16,750 bases of DNA from Alphaproteobacteria bacterium (GTDB lineage Bacteria > Pseudomonadota > Alphaproteobacteria > RS24), in the NCBI GenBank assembly GCA_029248825.1, contig JAQWIP010000057.1, positions 1-16,750 of the forward strand. Direction: 5' to 3'. Below, in pieces: positions 7,714 to 14,910 of the stretch. Every line of letters begins with the position of its first letter. Positions within the stretch are counted from its first letter, which is position 1. The notes beneath the pieces were generated by a model. The model searched no databases. It saw nothing but the letters and a program-made list of their open reading frames with translations, and was not told the origin of the DNA. The translations under genes and the position numbers were made by a program.

Positions 7714-8228
7714 GACATATCGCTGTTATTTGGCTTTTGCTCCTTTGGCTCGCCCCGACCGTGGGTTTTGCGCAAAACCTGCGCTTTGCCACCGATGCCA
7801 GCGCCCCTGTGACCGCCAAAGCCGATAAAATAATTTGGCAGCAAGCCATCGGCCGCGCCGATTTATCGGGCGCGGCGCATATCACCCAAGGGCCTTTGTC
7901 GATAACCGCCGAGGCCATGCATCTTTTGATGGATGAAACAGGCGAAGCACAAAATCTGGTCTCGCAAGGCCAAGTTGTGGTGCTTTCCAAAATGGGCGCG
8001 AGCGCAAAAGACGGCATCCGCCGCGCCGACGCCGATAGGGCGGATTATGATTTAAACGCCAATGTGCTGCTTTTGTCGGGCAATGTGCGGGTTCGCCAAA
8101 ACAAGGCGCGGCAGGGCGCCAACGTGCGCGCGGCGCGTCTTACAATTGATATGCAAACGGGTCTGGCTCGTATTTTGGGAAGCCCGCAAAATGGTAAGCC
8201 GGCGCGAGCGCGCATCGAGTTGGAATAA
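7710..8228 (+). CDS. lptA: Periplasmic LPS-bridge protein LptA (OstA-like)
   Basis: Periplasmic protein that polymerises into the bridge carrying lipopolysaccharide from LptC to LptD. Of 172 residues, the first 22 or so form a signal peptide (MRHIAVIWLLLLWLAPTVGFA) with likely cleavage after GFA. The mature part has the OstA-type pattern: DKIIWQQAIGRADLSGAAHITQG, EAMHLLMDETGEAQNLVSQGQVVV, then RADADRADYDLNANVLLLSGNVRVRQ. The start codon overlaps the lptC stop as ATGA. Length is typical. A 122-base gap with short repeats separates it from lptB, a longer break than expected for genes that work together. Confidence 0.9.
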   Translation: MRHIAVIWLLLLWLAPTVGFAQNLRFATDASAPVTAKADKIIWQQAIGRADLSGAAHITQGPLSITAEAMHLLMDETGEAQNLVSQGQVVVLSKMGASAKDGIRRADADRADYDLNANVLLLSGNVRVRQNKARQGANVRAARLTIDMQTGLARILGSPQNGKPARARIELE

Positions 8229-8244
8229 GGCGGCGTTGTGGCGC

Positions 8245-8288
8245 GCTAATTTGGTGCTAATTTGGTGCCAAATTGGCGCTAATTTGAG
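8245..8288 (+). repeat. Four 11-base tandem repeats between lptA and lptB
   Basis: Units start at 8245, 8256, 8267 and 8278, an exact 11-base period. They read GCTAATTTGGT, GCTAATTTGGT, GCCAAATTGGC and GCTAATTTGAG. Units 1 and 2 are identical; unit 3 is the most diverged. The overlap of units 2 and 3 makes a palindrome, AATTTGGTGCCAAATT (8259-8274), with two 7-base arms. The period is near one DNA helical turn, so repeated features would face the same side of the helix. A binding-site array or slippage product are both possible. Confidence 0.75.
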
Positions 8289-8350
8289 GAGCGCTTTTCT
8301 TGTTGGCTAAATCACGCTAGCTTGAGGGGGCTTAAATTTTAGGAAATATC

Positions 8351-9160
8351 ATGACCCCTGCGCCCGATAAAAACCCAACCGCTCAAAGCGCCCCTGAAAC
8401 TGGGGCGCCAACCGAGAGCGCCAAACACGCCCTTCACGGCGGCGGGCTTGGCGCGGTCGATTTGTGCAAATCCTATCGCGGGCGGCAAGTGGTGAAAAAC
8501 GTCTCGCTGCAATTCGATCGGCGCGAAGCCATAGGCCTTTTGGGGCCAAATGGCGCCGGCAAAACCACCACCTTTTATATGATTACCGGATTGGTGCGCC
8601 CCGATAGCGGCAAAGTTCTACTCGATGGCCACGATGTCTCAGACTTGCCGATGTATCGTCGCGCCCGCATGGGGGTTGGCTACCTGCCGCAAGAGGCCTC
8701 GATTTTCCGCACGCTCAGCGTCGAGGCCAATATTATGTCCATCCTCGAAGTGGTCGAACCCGATGCGCAAACCCGACACGATAAATTAGAGAGCCTGCTA
8801 CAAGAATTTTCCGTTACCCATGTGCGCCATTCGGCGGGCGGGGCGCTGTCGGGCGGCGAGCGGCGCCGCGTCGAGATTGCCCGCGCGCTAGCCAGTGACC
8901 CAAGTTTCATTTTGTTAGATGAACCCTTCGCTGGCATTGACCCGATTGCCATTAGCGACATTCGCGATTTGGTATCGCAGCTCAAAGACCGCGGGCTTGG
9001 CGTGTTGATTACCGACCATAATGTGCGCGAGACTTTGGGCATTATCGACCGCGCTATTATTATGCATGACGGCGAAGTTTTGGCCGAGGGCAATGCCCAG
9101 CAGATTGTCGACAATGAGGCGGTTCGGGCGCATTATTTGGGCGAAGATTTTACCCTATAG
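8351..9160 (+). CDS. lptB: LPS export ABC transporter ATP-binding protein LptB
   Basis: Cytoplasmic ATPase that powers lipopolysaccharide extraction from the inner membrane with LptFG. Of 269 residues: Walker A GPNGAGKT (65-72), Q-loop region YLPQEASIF (111-119), signature ALSGGERRR (165-173), Walker B FILLDEPFAGIDP (186-198) and switch His at 223 (LITDHNVRETL). YLPQEASIFRTLSVEANI is a hallmark of the LptB subgroup. AGGA 6 bases upstream supports the ATG. The N-terminus carries about 32 extra residues (Pro/Ala/Thr-rich) before the normal beginning of the domain (GLGAVDLCKSYRGRQVV). Methionine is not available as a start nearer the domain, so the extension seems real. In many relatives rpoN follows, but here there is a gap and then hpf. 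Confidence 0.95.
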   Translation: MTPAPDKNPTAQSAPETGAPTESAKHALHGGGLGAVDLCKSYRGRQVVKNVSLQFDRREAIGLLGPNGAGKTTTFYMITGLVRPDSGKVLLDGHDVSDLPMYRRARMGVGYLPQEASIFRTLSVEANIMSILEVVEPDAQTRHDKLESLLQEFSVTHVRHSAGGALSGGERRRVEIARALASDPSFILLDEPFAGIDPIAISDIRDLVSQLKDRGLGVLITDHNVRETLGIIDRAIIMHDGEVLAEGNAQQIVDNEAVRAHYLGEDFTL

Positions 9161-9230
9161 GACGCTTAACTGGCTGGCGGCTGATTGGGCTGACTCGACA
9201 TTGCAAGAACTTTCAGGCACAATTTTCATA

Positions 9231-9248
9231 TGGACGCCATGGCGCCCA
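9231..9248 (+). repeat. Imperfect palindrome downstream of lptB
   Basis: TGGACGCCATGGCGCCCA pairs with its own reverse complement at 8 of 9 positions, centred on CCATGG. It lies in the 209-base lptB-hpf gap just before a second small hairpin. It could be an operator, part of a transcript end, or chance. Confidence 0.4.
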
Positions 9249-9251
9249 TTT

Positions 9252-9270
9252 CAGGCGTGAGCCTGCCTTT
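9252..9270 (+). terminator. Weak terminator-like hairpin after lptB
   Basis: CAGGC-GTGA-GCCTG makes a 5-bp stem with a 4-base loop (9252-9265), followed by CCTTTTG. The U run is short and delayed, so termination would be inefficient. Position, about 90 bases after the lptB stop and over 100 before hpf, fits a transcript boundary. Confidence 0.3.
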
Positions 9271-9369
9271 TGTCTCCGCCTGCTGTGGCCCGCGCCCATG
9301 CAGACGGTCGCTTACAACCGTTTGCCCCGCAATCGAAGCGACAAAACATGAGCGACAGAGGAGAAATCT

Positions 9370-9936
9370 ATGACCATTCACATCACAGGAAGACACATCG
9401 ATACAGGCGACGCTTTGCGCGCCCATGTGGAAACGCGACTGGGCGATGCGGTGCGTAAATATTTTGAGCGCGAAGCGGACATTAATGTCACTTTCTCCAA
9501 ACAGGGGCATCAGTTTGAGGCCGCTTGCGCGCTGCATTTGGACACTGGATTATATATCCATGCCTCGGGTTCCGACGCCGATATTTATGCCAGCTTTGAA
9601 GTCTCGGTAAGCAAAATCGAGAAACAATTGCGCCGCTATAAACGCCGCCTCAAAAGCCATTCCGACCAAAAGCGGTTGAACGAGATGGTAACCCATGCAC
9701 CCGAAAAAGTGTTCGCGCCAGAAAGTTTGGAATCGCAAGACGAGCTACCAGCCGAATTTGCACCCGTGGTGATTGCCGAAAGCAATAAAACCATTCCGCG
9801 CCTCAGCGTCAGCGAAGCGGTGATGCAATTGGAAGTCGGCAGCCATGATTTCGTGCTGTTCAAAAGCGCCAGCCAAGACGCGTTGAGCTTGGTCTATAAG
9901 CGCAATGATGCCAATATTGGTTGGCTGGAGCTGTAA
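9370..9936 (+). CDS. hpf: Ribosome hibernation promoting factor, long form
   Basis: Binds the 30S subunit in slow-growing or starved cells and pairs ribosomes into inactive 100S dimers. Of 188 residues, about 1-100 form the ribosome-binding domain (MTIHITGRHIDTGDALRAHVETRL..., basic segment KIEKQLRRYKRRLKSH at about 78-97). A flexible acidic linker follows. The C-terminal dimerisation domain begins near residue 137 (KTIPRLSVSEAVMQLEVGSH) and ends NIGWLEL. This two-domain layout marks long HPF, in contrast to the short E. coli HPF/RMF pair. GAGGAG 6 bases before the ATG gives a strong ribosome site. The gene stands alone: 209 bases after lptB and facing a tRNA gene. Neither rpoN before it nor ptsN after it is present. 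Confidence 0.93.
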   Translation: MTIHITGRHIDTGDALRAHVETRLGDAVRKYFEREADINVTFSKQGHQFEAACALHLDTGLYIHASGSDADIYASFEVSVSKIEKQLRRYKRRLKSHSDQKRLNEMVTHAPEKVFAPESLESQDELPAEFAPVVIAESNKTIPRLSVSEAVMQLEVGSHDFVLFKSASQDALSLVYKRNDANIGWLEL

Positions 9937-9951
9937 AAATTTCGGGGATTT

Positions 9952-10027
<76 letters not shown>

Positions 10028-10093
10028 TAAACTGCGCGGAAGCTAATCGAAGACGGCGTTTCAATCAACCCCCAATTTTGGGAATTTTGACGC

Positions 10094-10465
10094 TTACTTG
10101 TCATCCTCGTCTTCTTCGAGAAAACTCTCTTCATCGTCATCGTCTTCGTCATCGAGAAGCGCTGGCTCTTGCGAAAACGCGAGCGCCTCATCTTCATCCT
10201 CGTCGTCATCGTCATCCGATTCGGCGGCGGCCATATCGTCTAGGCTCAGCGCATCCTCATCGTCTTCCAACTCGTCTTCCTTGTCCTCAATGGGGTCGGG
10301 TTTGGCGGGTTTGTTCTCGCGCACAGGGGCGCTGGCGGCCACGGTCGCCATCGGGTCAAAGCTATGACCGCATTTTGGACAAATGACTGGATCTTTATTC
10401 AAATCGTAGAATTTTGCCTCGCACGCTTCGCAGCTGCGTTTGGTTCCAAGCTTCGGGTCAACCAT
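10094..10465 (-). CDS. FYDLN acid-domain protein (TIGR02300 type), zinc ribbon plus acidic tail
   Basis: A small conserved alphaproteobacterial protein of unknown function, 123 residues in the chosen form. The N-terminus carries a zinc ribbon with C12-x2-C15 and C29-x2-C32, and the family's name-giving FYDLN motif (19-23). From about residue 57 to the end it is extremely acidic, with runs of Asp/Glu (for example SDDDDDEDEDE and DDEDDDDEE). ATG at 10465 is preferred because TGAGGAA lies 7 bases upstream; an in-frame TTG at 10483 would add six residues. The divergent partner is aroA, a common arrangement for this family. The acidic tail suggests binding to a basic partner or a metal/nucleic-acid mimic role, but that is guesswork. 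Confidence 0.85.
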   Translation of the reverse strand: MVDPKLGTKRSCEACEAKFYDLNKDPVICPKCGHSFDPMATVAASAPVRENKPAKPDPIEDKEDELEDDEDALSLDDMAAAESDDDDDEDEDEALAFSQEPALLDDEDDDDEESFLEEDEDDK

Positions 10466-10472
10466 AATGAAG

Positions 10473-10479
10473 TTCCTCA
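10473..10479 (-). promoter_or_regulatory. Ribosome binding site deciding the FYDLN-protein start
   Basis: TGAGGAA on the minus strand, 7 bases before ATG at 10465. It favours that ATG over the in-frame TTG at 10483. Confidence 0.6.
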
Positions 10480-10609
10480 ACAAGAATGTTTACCCTTCGT
10501 TGGTGCCATGAAGTTTGGCTTCTGTCAAAAGGTAAATCGCTCGGTTTTGCGTGTCACCAGAGCCGATTTTTGTCCTCCGCGAAAGCGCAGGTTTGTCGGC
10601 TCACCTTGA

Positions 10610-10627
10610 CGCTTTCGACAAAAAGCG
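10610..10627 (+). repeat. Small inverted repeat just before aroA
   Basis: CGCTTT and AAAGCG arms separated by CGACAA, ending 13 bases before the aroA ATG at 10641. It could fold in the mRNA leader; no T run follows, so it is not a terminator. Its regulatory value is unproven. Confidence 0.35.
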
Positions 10628-10640
10628 CGACAAGGCAAGG

Positions 10641-11969
10641 ATGAAAAACGCACCCTCCGCCGCCACTCCCTTAAGCGCCTCTCGCGCCAGCGCCCCGCTT
10701 CGCGGACGGGCGCTCATGGCTGGCGATAAATCTATTTCGCATCGCGGCTTAATTCTTGGCGCCGCCGCCACAGGCACCACCACCATTCATGGCCTGCTAG
10801 AAGGCGACGATGTTTTGGCCACTTTACGCGCCATGCAAGCCTTGGGCGCGCAAGTGACCAAACTCGCCGATGGCCAATATGAAGTCATTGGCGTCGGCCC
10901 CATGGGCTTTCAAAGCCCAACGCAGCCGCTCGATTTTGGCAATGCTGGCACAGGCGCCCGATTGGTTATGGGGCTGGTGGCGGGCGCCGGATTGGAAGCC
11001 GAGTTCATTGGCGACGCCTCTTTATCGGCGCGCCCGATGGGTCGCGTGATGCGGGTTTTGGAAAAAATGGGCGGGCAATTTAGCGCCAGCGAAGGCGACC
11101 GCCTGCCTTTGCGCGTGCATAAAGCCCAGCTCATGCCTGCCGACATCACGCCCGATGTCGCCTCGGCGCAAGTAAAGTCGGCCATTCTGCTGGCGGCTTT
11201 GCACACCCAAGGCCAGACTCGGGTGCGCGAAGCCCATTTAACGCGCGACCATAGCGAGAATATGCTGACGCTTTTTGGCGCCTCGCTGGAACGCCACGTG
11301 CAAGACAATCACAACGTGGTCGCCCTGAACGGGCCGGCCAAACTCAAAGCCACCGACATTCATGTGCCGGGCGACCCAAGTTCGGCCGCCTTTCCTATGG
11401 TGGCCGCCCTCATCGTGCCGGGCTCGGATGTGGTGCTAGAAAACGTCATGTTAAACCGCCAGCGCGATGGGCTCATTCGCGTGCTGCGCGAGATGGGCGG
11501 CAATATTGAATTTCTCAGTCCGCGCCGAGCCGCCGGCGAAGCGGTCGCTGATATTCGCGTGCAAGCCTCGCCGCTCACGGGCATTGAGGTCAGCGCAGAA
11601 ATGGCGCCCGATATGATTGACGAATATCCCGCTTTGGCCGTGGCTGCGGCTTGCGCCTCTGGCACCACTCATATGAAAGGTCTGGCAGAATTGCGCGTCA
11701 AAGAGAGCGATCGATTATCCTCCATCGCCGAAGGGCTTCGCGCCAATGGCGTCGAGGTGCAAGACGGCGAGAGCGATTTGCGCGTGCGCGGCGGCGCCAT
11801 TGCTGGCGGCGGGTTGGTCGCGACGCATCACGACCACCGCATCGCCATGGCGTTTTTATGTCTTGGCCTCGCGGCAAATGCGCCCGTGCGCATTGATGAC
11901 GCCAGCATGATTGCCACCAGTTTTCCTAGCTTCTTACCCTTAATGACAAAATTGGGAGCCGAGTTTTAA
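10641..11969 (+). CDS. aroA: 3-phosphoshikimate 1-carboxyvinyltransferase (EPSP synthase), class II
   Basis: Joins shikimate 3-phosphate and phosphoenolpyruvate in the sixth step of the shikimate pathway. In the 442-residue form: GDKSISHR (28-35, K30 substrate-binding), DFGNAGTGAR (98-107), IGDASLSARPMGRV (123-136), SAQVK (175-179), RDHSE (202-206), GDPSSAAFP (244-252), DEYPALAVAAA with D327, and LRVKESDRL with E355. RDHSE and SAQVK together mark class II enzymes like Agrobacterium CP4. At the position where glyphosate-tolerant CP4 has Ala100, this protein has Gly103, the sensitivity-associated residue. ATG at 10641 has AAGG a few bases upstream; an in-frame ATG at 10551 would add 30 unrelated residues. 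The cmk start codon follows one base after the stop, so aroA-cmk are co-transcribed. Confidence 0.95.
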   Translation: MKNAPSAATPLSASRASAPLRGRALMAGDKSISHRGLILGAAATGTTTIHGLLEGDDVLATLRAMQALGAQVTKLADGQYEVIGVGPMGFQSPTQPLDFGNAGTGARLVMGLVAGAGLEAEFIGDASLSARPMGRVMRVLEKMGGQFSASEGDRLPLRVHKAQLMPADITPDVASAQVKSAILLAALHTQGQTRVREAHLTRDHSENMLTLFGASLERHVQDNHNVVALNGPAKLKATDIHVPGDPSSAAFPMVAALIVPGSDVVLENVMLNRQRDGLIRVLREMGGNIEFLSPRRAAGEAVADIRVQASPLTGIEVSAEMAPDMIDEYPALAVAAACASGTTHMKGLAELRVKESDRLSSIAEGLRANGVEVQDGESDLRVRGGAIAGGGLVATHHDHRIAMAFLCLGLAANAPVRIDDASMIATSFPSFLPLMTKLGAEF

Positions 11970-11970
11970 C

Positions 11971-12618
11971 ATGAGCCGAAAGATTATCGCCGTCGATGGC
12001 CCCGCCGCTTCGGGCAAAGGCACGTTGGCGCGCCGTCTCGCCGCTCATTTTGATTATGCTTATCTCGACACGGGCGCGCTTTATCGCGCCGTGGCGCTTT
12101 GCGTCCTCCGCCAAGGCCAAGACCCCGCCGATACAAAAGCGGCGGTGGCGGCGGCGCAAAACCTCGATATGGCAAAACTCGACGAGCCAGATTTCGCGGC
12201 CGCTTTGCGCACCGCCCAAACCGGTCTTGCCGCTTCCATCGTAGCGGCCGAGCCAGACGTGCGCGCCGCCATTCTTTTGGCGCAACGCCAGTTTGGCGAA
12301 ACCCCGCCCGATGGCAAACAAGGCGCGATTTTAGATGGTCGCGATATCGGCACGATTGTCTGCCCCGACGCCGATGCCAAACTGTTTATTACCGCGCGCG
12401 CACAAGTGCGCGCCGAGCGGCGCTGGAAAGAACTCGTCGCCCAAGACGACAGCCTTAGCTTAGCTCATGTTTTGGCCGATATTGAAGCGCGCGACGCGCG
12501 TGATGCGGGGCGCGCCACAGCACCGATGAAACAAGCCGAAGATGCGCACTTGCTAGACACCTCTGATTTGTCTATAGAAGGAGCGTTCGCTGCGGCTCTG
12601 GCGCTGGTGACGGGTTAA
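11971..12618 (+). CDS. cmk: Cytidylate kinase
   Basis: Phosphorylates CMP and dCMP with ATP in pyrimidine salvage. Of 215 residues, the P-loop is GPAASGKGT (10-18), and YLDTGALYRA (31-40) is the typical CMP-binding segment. DGRDIGTIV (122-130) and the lid motif RDARDAGRATAP (174-185) carry the conserved Asp and Arg residues that contact CMP and phosphate. KLFITARAQVRAERRWKEL (137-155) matches the family well. Length is typical. It begins one base after aroA, so translation is probably coupled. The aroA-cmk-rpsA order is widely conserved in proteobacteria. Confidence 0.96.
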   Translation: MSRKIIAVDGPAASGKGTLARRLAAHFDYAYLDTGALYRAVALCVLRQGQDPADTKAAVAAAQNLDMAKLDEPDFAAALRTAQTGLAASIVAAEPDVRAAILLAQRQFGETPPDGKQGAILDGRDIGTIVCPDADAKLFITARAQVRAERRWKELVAQDDSLSLAHVLADIEARDARDAGRATAPMKQAEDAHLLDTSDLSIEGAFAAALALVTG

Positions 12619-12760
12619 GTCACTCGTTTTTGCGCCTGAAATCTAAACCATCAGAGAACAAAATTTCAACTCACTGCCCGTTTGCTGGAAGGCCGCTTTT
12701 TCGCGTGCCGATTTGGCTTGGGAAGTCCGCCCCGATTTGAGATGGGGGAAAGGCACAAAC

Positions 12761-12766
12761 GAGGAG
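12761..12766 (+). promoter_or_regulatory. Ribosome binding site deciding the rpsA GTG start
   Basis: GAGGAG, 9 bases before GTG at 12776. The in-frame ATG at 12713 has no comparable site and would add 21 residues absent from typical S1 proteins. Confidence 0.65.
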
Positions 12767-12775
12767 ACACACCCT

Positions 12776-14485
12776 GTGTCTGATACAAATAAAGAATTGG
12801 GTTTAAACCCGTCTATGGATGATTTTGCGGCCATGTTGGAAGAGAGCTTTTCGGCCGACTCTCCGCTGGAAGGTACGGTTGTCCGAGGCCGCGTCACGGC
12901 TGTTGAAAATGATTTGGCGATTGTCGATGTAGGTTTGAAAACCGAAGGCCGCGTGCCTTTGCGTGAGTTTTCAATGCCCGGTCAGCCGAACGCTATTTCG
13001 GTTGGCGATGAAGTGGAGGTTTTCCTCGACCGCATCGAAAATGCCATGGGCGAAGCCGTTCTTTCGCGCGACAAAGCGCGTCGCGAAGAGAGCTGGATTA
13101 CGCTTGAGAAAAACTTCGAAGCCGATGAGCGCGTGGAAGGCGTTATCTTTGGTCGCGTCAAAGGCGGCTTTACCGTCGACTTAAACGGCGCCACCGCCTT
13201 CTTGCCAGGCAGCCAAGTGGACATTCGTCCGGTGCGCGACATCACCCCATTGATGAACACGCCACAGCCTTTCCAAATTTTGAAAATGGATCGTCGTCGC
13301 GGCAATATCGTGGTTTCGCGTCGTGCCATTATGGAAGAGACACGTGCCGAAGCCCACAATGAGATTGTCCAAAATCTGATGGAAGGCCAACAAGTCGAGG
13401 GTGTCGTCAAAAACATCACCGATTATGGTGCTTTTGTTGATTTGGGCGGCGTCGACGGCCTGTTGCACGTCACCGATATTGCTTGGCGCCGCGTCAACCA
13501 TCCGTCGGAAGTGCTGACGGTTGGCGAGACGGTGCGCGTGCAAGTGGTGAAAATCAACGCTGAAACCCAGCGCATTAGCCTGGGCATGAAACAGCTCGAG
13601 AGCGACCCATGGGATGAAGTGGTCACCCGCTTTGCCATTAATACGCGCGTCACCGGCCGGGTCACCAATATCACCGATTATGGTGCTTTTGTGGAACTGG
13701 AAAATGGCATTGAAGGCCTCGTCCACGTTTCTGAAATGAGCTGGGTGAAGAAAAATGTGCATCCGGGCAAAATCGTTTCCACCAGCCAAGAAGTGGAAGT
13801 CATGGTGTTGGAAGTGGATGCCGAGAAGCGTCGTATTTCTTTGGGTCTGAAACAGTGCATGGAAAATCCGTGGGAAGACTTCTCCGGCAAATTCCCAATC
13901 GGCACGAAAGTTTCTGGCGAAGTTAAAAACATCACCGAGTTCGGTCTGTTTGTTGGCCTCGACGATGAAATTGACGGCATGGTGCATATCTCTGACCTAG
14001 ATTGGAACGCCTCGGGCGACGAAGCTTTGGCGAAATATGCCAAAGGCGAAACCGTCGAAGCGGTTGTTTTGGATGTCGATCAGGAAAAAGAACGCGTCAG
14101 CTTGGGCATTAAACAGCTCGATGGCGACCCGTTTGAAAGCCTCGGCAGCTTGCGCCGTGGCGACACGGTGACGTGCGAAGTGACCGCGATTACCGATGGA
14201 GGCCTTGAGGTTTCTGTTGGCGAGAGCGATGTTGCCGCCTTTATTCGTCGTTCCGACTTGTCGCGGGACCGCGAAGACCAACGTCCAGAGCGTTTCCACG
14301 TCGGCGACAAATTGGATGCCATGGTGACCAATTTGGACAAACGCGATCGTCGCGTGGGTCTGTCGATCAAGGCGCTTGAAATTGCCGAAGAAAAAGAAGC
14401 CGTGGCTCAATATGGCTCCACCGATTCGGGAGCTTCTTTGGGCGACATTCTGGGTGCCGCGCTGAAAGGCGATGACGACAAATAA
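12776..14485 (+). CDS. rpsA: 30S ribosomal protein S1
   Basis: Largest 30S protein; it captures and unfolds mRNA for initiation. In the 569-residue form there are six S1 (OB-fold) repeats at about 31-98, 117-183, 205-273, 290-360, 377-447 and 461-535, followed by a short tail ending GDDDK. Repeats 3 to 5 carry the best RNA-binding consensus (VKNITDYGAFV, VTNITDYGAFV, VKNITEFGLFV, with LLHVTD/LVHVSE/MVHISD). Repeats 1 and 2 are diverged, as expected for the ribosome-binding part. GTG at 12776 is chosen from GAGGAG upstream. Codons look more biased than in its neighbours (frequent CGT, GGT, GTT), consistent with high expression. A strong terminator follows. I found no obvious promoter or autoregulatory structure in the 157 bases upstream. 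Confidence 0.96.
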   Translation: MSDTNKELGLNPSMDDFAAMLEESFSADSPLEGTVVRGRVTAVENDLAIVDVGLKTEGRVPLREFSMPGQPNAISVGDEVEVFLDRIENAMGEAVLSRDKARREESWITLEKNFEADERVEGVIFGRVKGGFTVDLNGATAFLPGSQVDIRPVRDITPLMNTPQPFQILKMDRRRGNIVVSRRAIMEETRAEAHNEIVQNLMEGQQVEGVVKNITDYGAFVDLGGVDGLLHVTDIAWRRVNHPSEVLTVGETVRVQVVKINAETQRISLGMKQLESDPWDEVVTRFAINTRVTGRVTNITDYGAFVELENGIEGLVHVSEMSWVKKNVHPGKIVSTSQEVEVMVLEVDAEKRRISLGLKQCMENPWEDFSGKFPIGTKVSGEVKNITEFGLFVGLDDEIDGMVHISDLDWNASGDEALAKYAKGETVEAVVLDVDQEKERVSLGIKQLDGDPFESLGSLRRGDTVTCEVTAITDGGLEVSVGESDVAAFIRRSDLSRDREDQRPERFHVGDKLDAMVTNLDKRDRRVGLSIKALEIAEEKEAVAQYGSTDSGASLGDILGAALKGDDDK

Positions 14486-14506
14486 GCGTCGTCTCTGAGA
14501 TAAAAC

Positions 14507-14546
14507 AAACGGCCCCGTTTTTTTCGAAGCGGGGCCGTTTTTATTT
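14507..14546 (+). terminator. Strong intrinsic terminator after rpsA
   Basis: AAACGGCCCCG (14507-14517) and CGGGGCCGTTT (14530-14540) form a perfect 11-bp GC-rich stem with a 12-base loop, followed by TTATTTTT. It starts 21 bases after the rpsA stop. The A-rich left flank gives a T-rich run on the other strand too, so it may act in both directions, though no convergent gene needs that. Confidence 0.92.
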
Positions 14547-14560
14547 TTGATGAGCTTGTG

Positions 14561-14594
14561 CTTGACGCCAGCAAATACGGATGGCAGCTTATCT
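14561..14594 (+). promoter_or_regulatory. Possible promoter region for ihfB and downstream genes
   Basis: CTTGACG (14561-14567) is a good -35 for an alphaproteobacterial housekeeping promoter, and it lies right after the rpsA terminator where a promoter is required. No good -10 sits at 17 bases; the best AT-rich match (TTATCT, 14589-14594) is about 21 bases away. The -10 is therefore uncertain. Confidence 0.3.
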
Positions 14595-14622
14595 ACTTAG
14601 GACGCACGGCTGAGGGGTGACC

Positions 14623-14910
14623 ATGATTAAATCTGAACTTGTTTTGCGGATTGCCGAAAAATATCCGCATTTGTATCAGCGCGATGTCGAAGCCATTGTA
14701 AATCGACTGCTCGATGAAGTGGGAGATGCTATGGGTCGCGGCGACCGCGTTGAACTGCGCGGCTTTGGCACATTTTCAGTGAAACAACGCGAAGCCCGAA
14801 TTGGCCGCAATCCGCGCACCGGCGAATCGGTTGCTGTCGCCAAAAAACACGCCCCGTTTTTCAAAACGGGCAAAGAATTGCGCGACCGCATGAATAAAAA
14901 TGATGGGTAA
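14623..14910 (+). CDS. ihfB: Integration host factor subunit beta
   Basis: Small DNA-bending protein that pairs with IhfA and shapes promoters, replication and recombination sites. The 95-residue product starts MIKSELVLRIAEKYPHL and carries the HU/IHF signature GFGTFSVKQREARIGRNPRTGE. That includes the Pro in RNPRTG that intercalates into DNA at the bend. AKKHAPFFKTGKELRDRMN matches the C-terminal arm of IhfB. ATG at 14623 has GAGGGG 5 bases upstream; an in-frame GTG at 14617 overlaps that site and is unlikely. The stop codon TAA shares its last A with the ATG of the next gene. ihfB after rpsA is conserved in proteobacteria. Confidence 0.95.
   Translation: MIKSELVLRIAEKYPHLYQRDVEAIVNRLLDEVGDAMGRGDRVELRGFGTFSVKQREARIGRNPRTGESVAVAKKHAPFFKTGKELRDRMNKNDG

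Noticed and set aside
8262..8278. GG-N10-GC spacing resembling a sigma-54 -24/-12 promoter upstream of lptB
   Set aside because: Only the core dinucleotides fit; the surrounding bases match the consensus poorly, the pattern is produced by the 11-base repeats, and rpoN is absent from its usual place.
10066..10090. Palindrome CCCAAAATTGGG between the tRNA and the FYDLN-type gene as a terminator
   Set aside because: With a realistic loop the stem is only about 3 to 5 bp and no T run follows in the right direction.
10551..10640. Longer aroA start at 10551
   Set aside because: It would add 30 residues with no similarity to EPSP synthases, and the ATG at 10641 has a nearby AAGG.
13181..13987. Long minus-strand open frame opposite rpsA (268 codons)
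   Set aside because: Antisense shadow of rpsA produced by its codon bias; repeated His/Phe/Asn-rich composition and no supporting signal.
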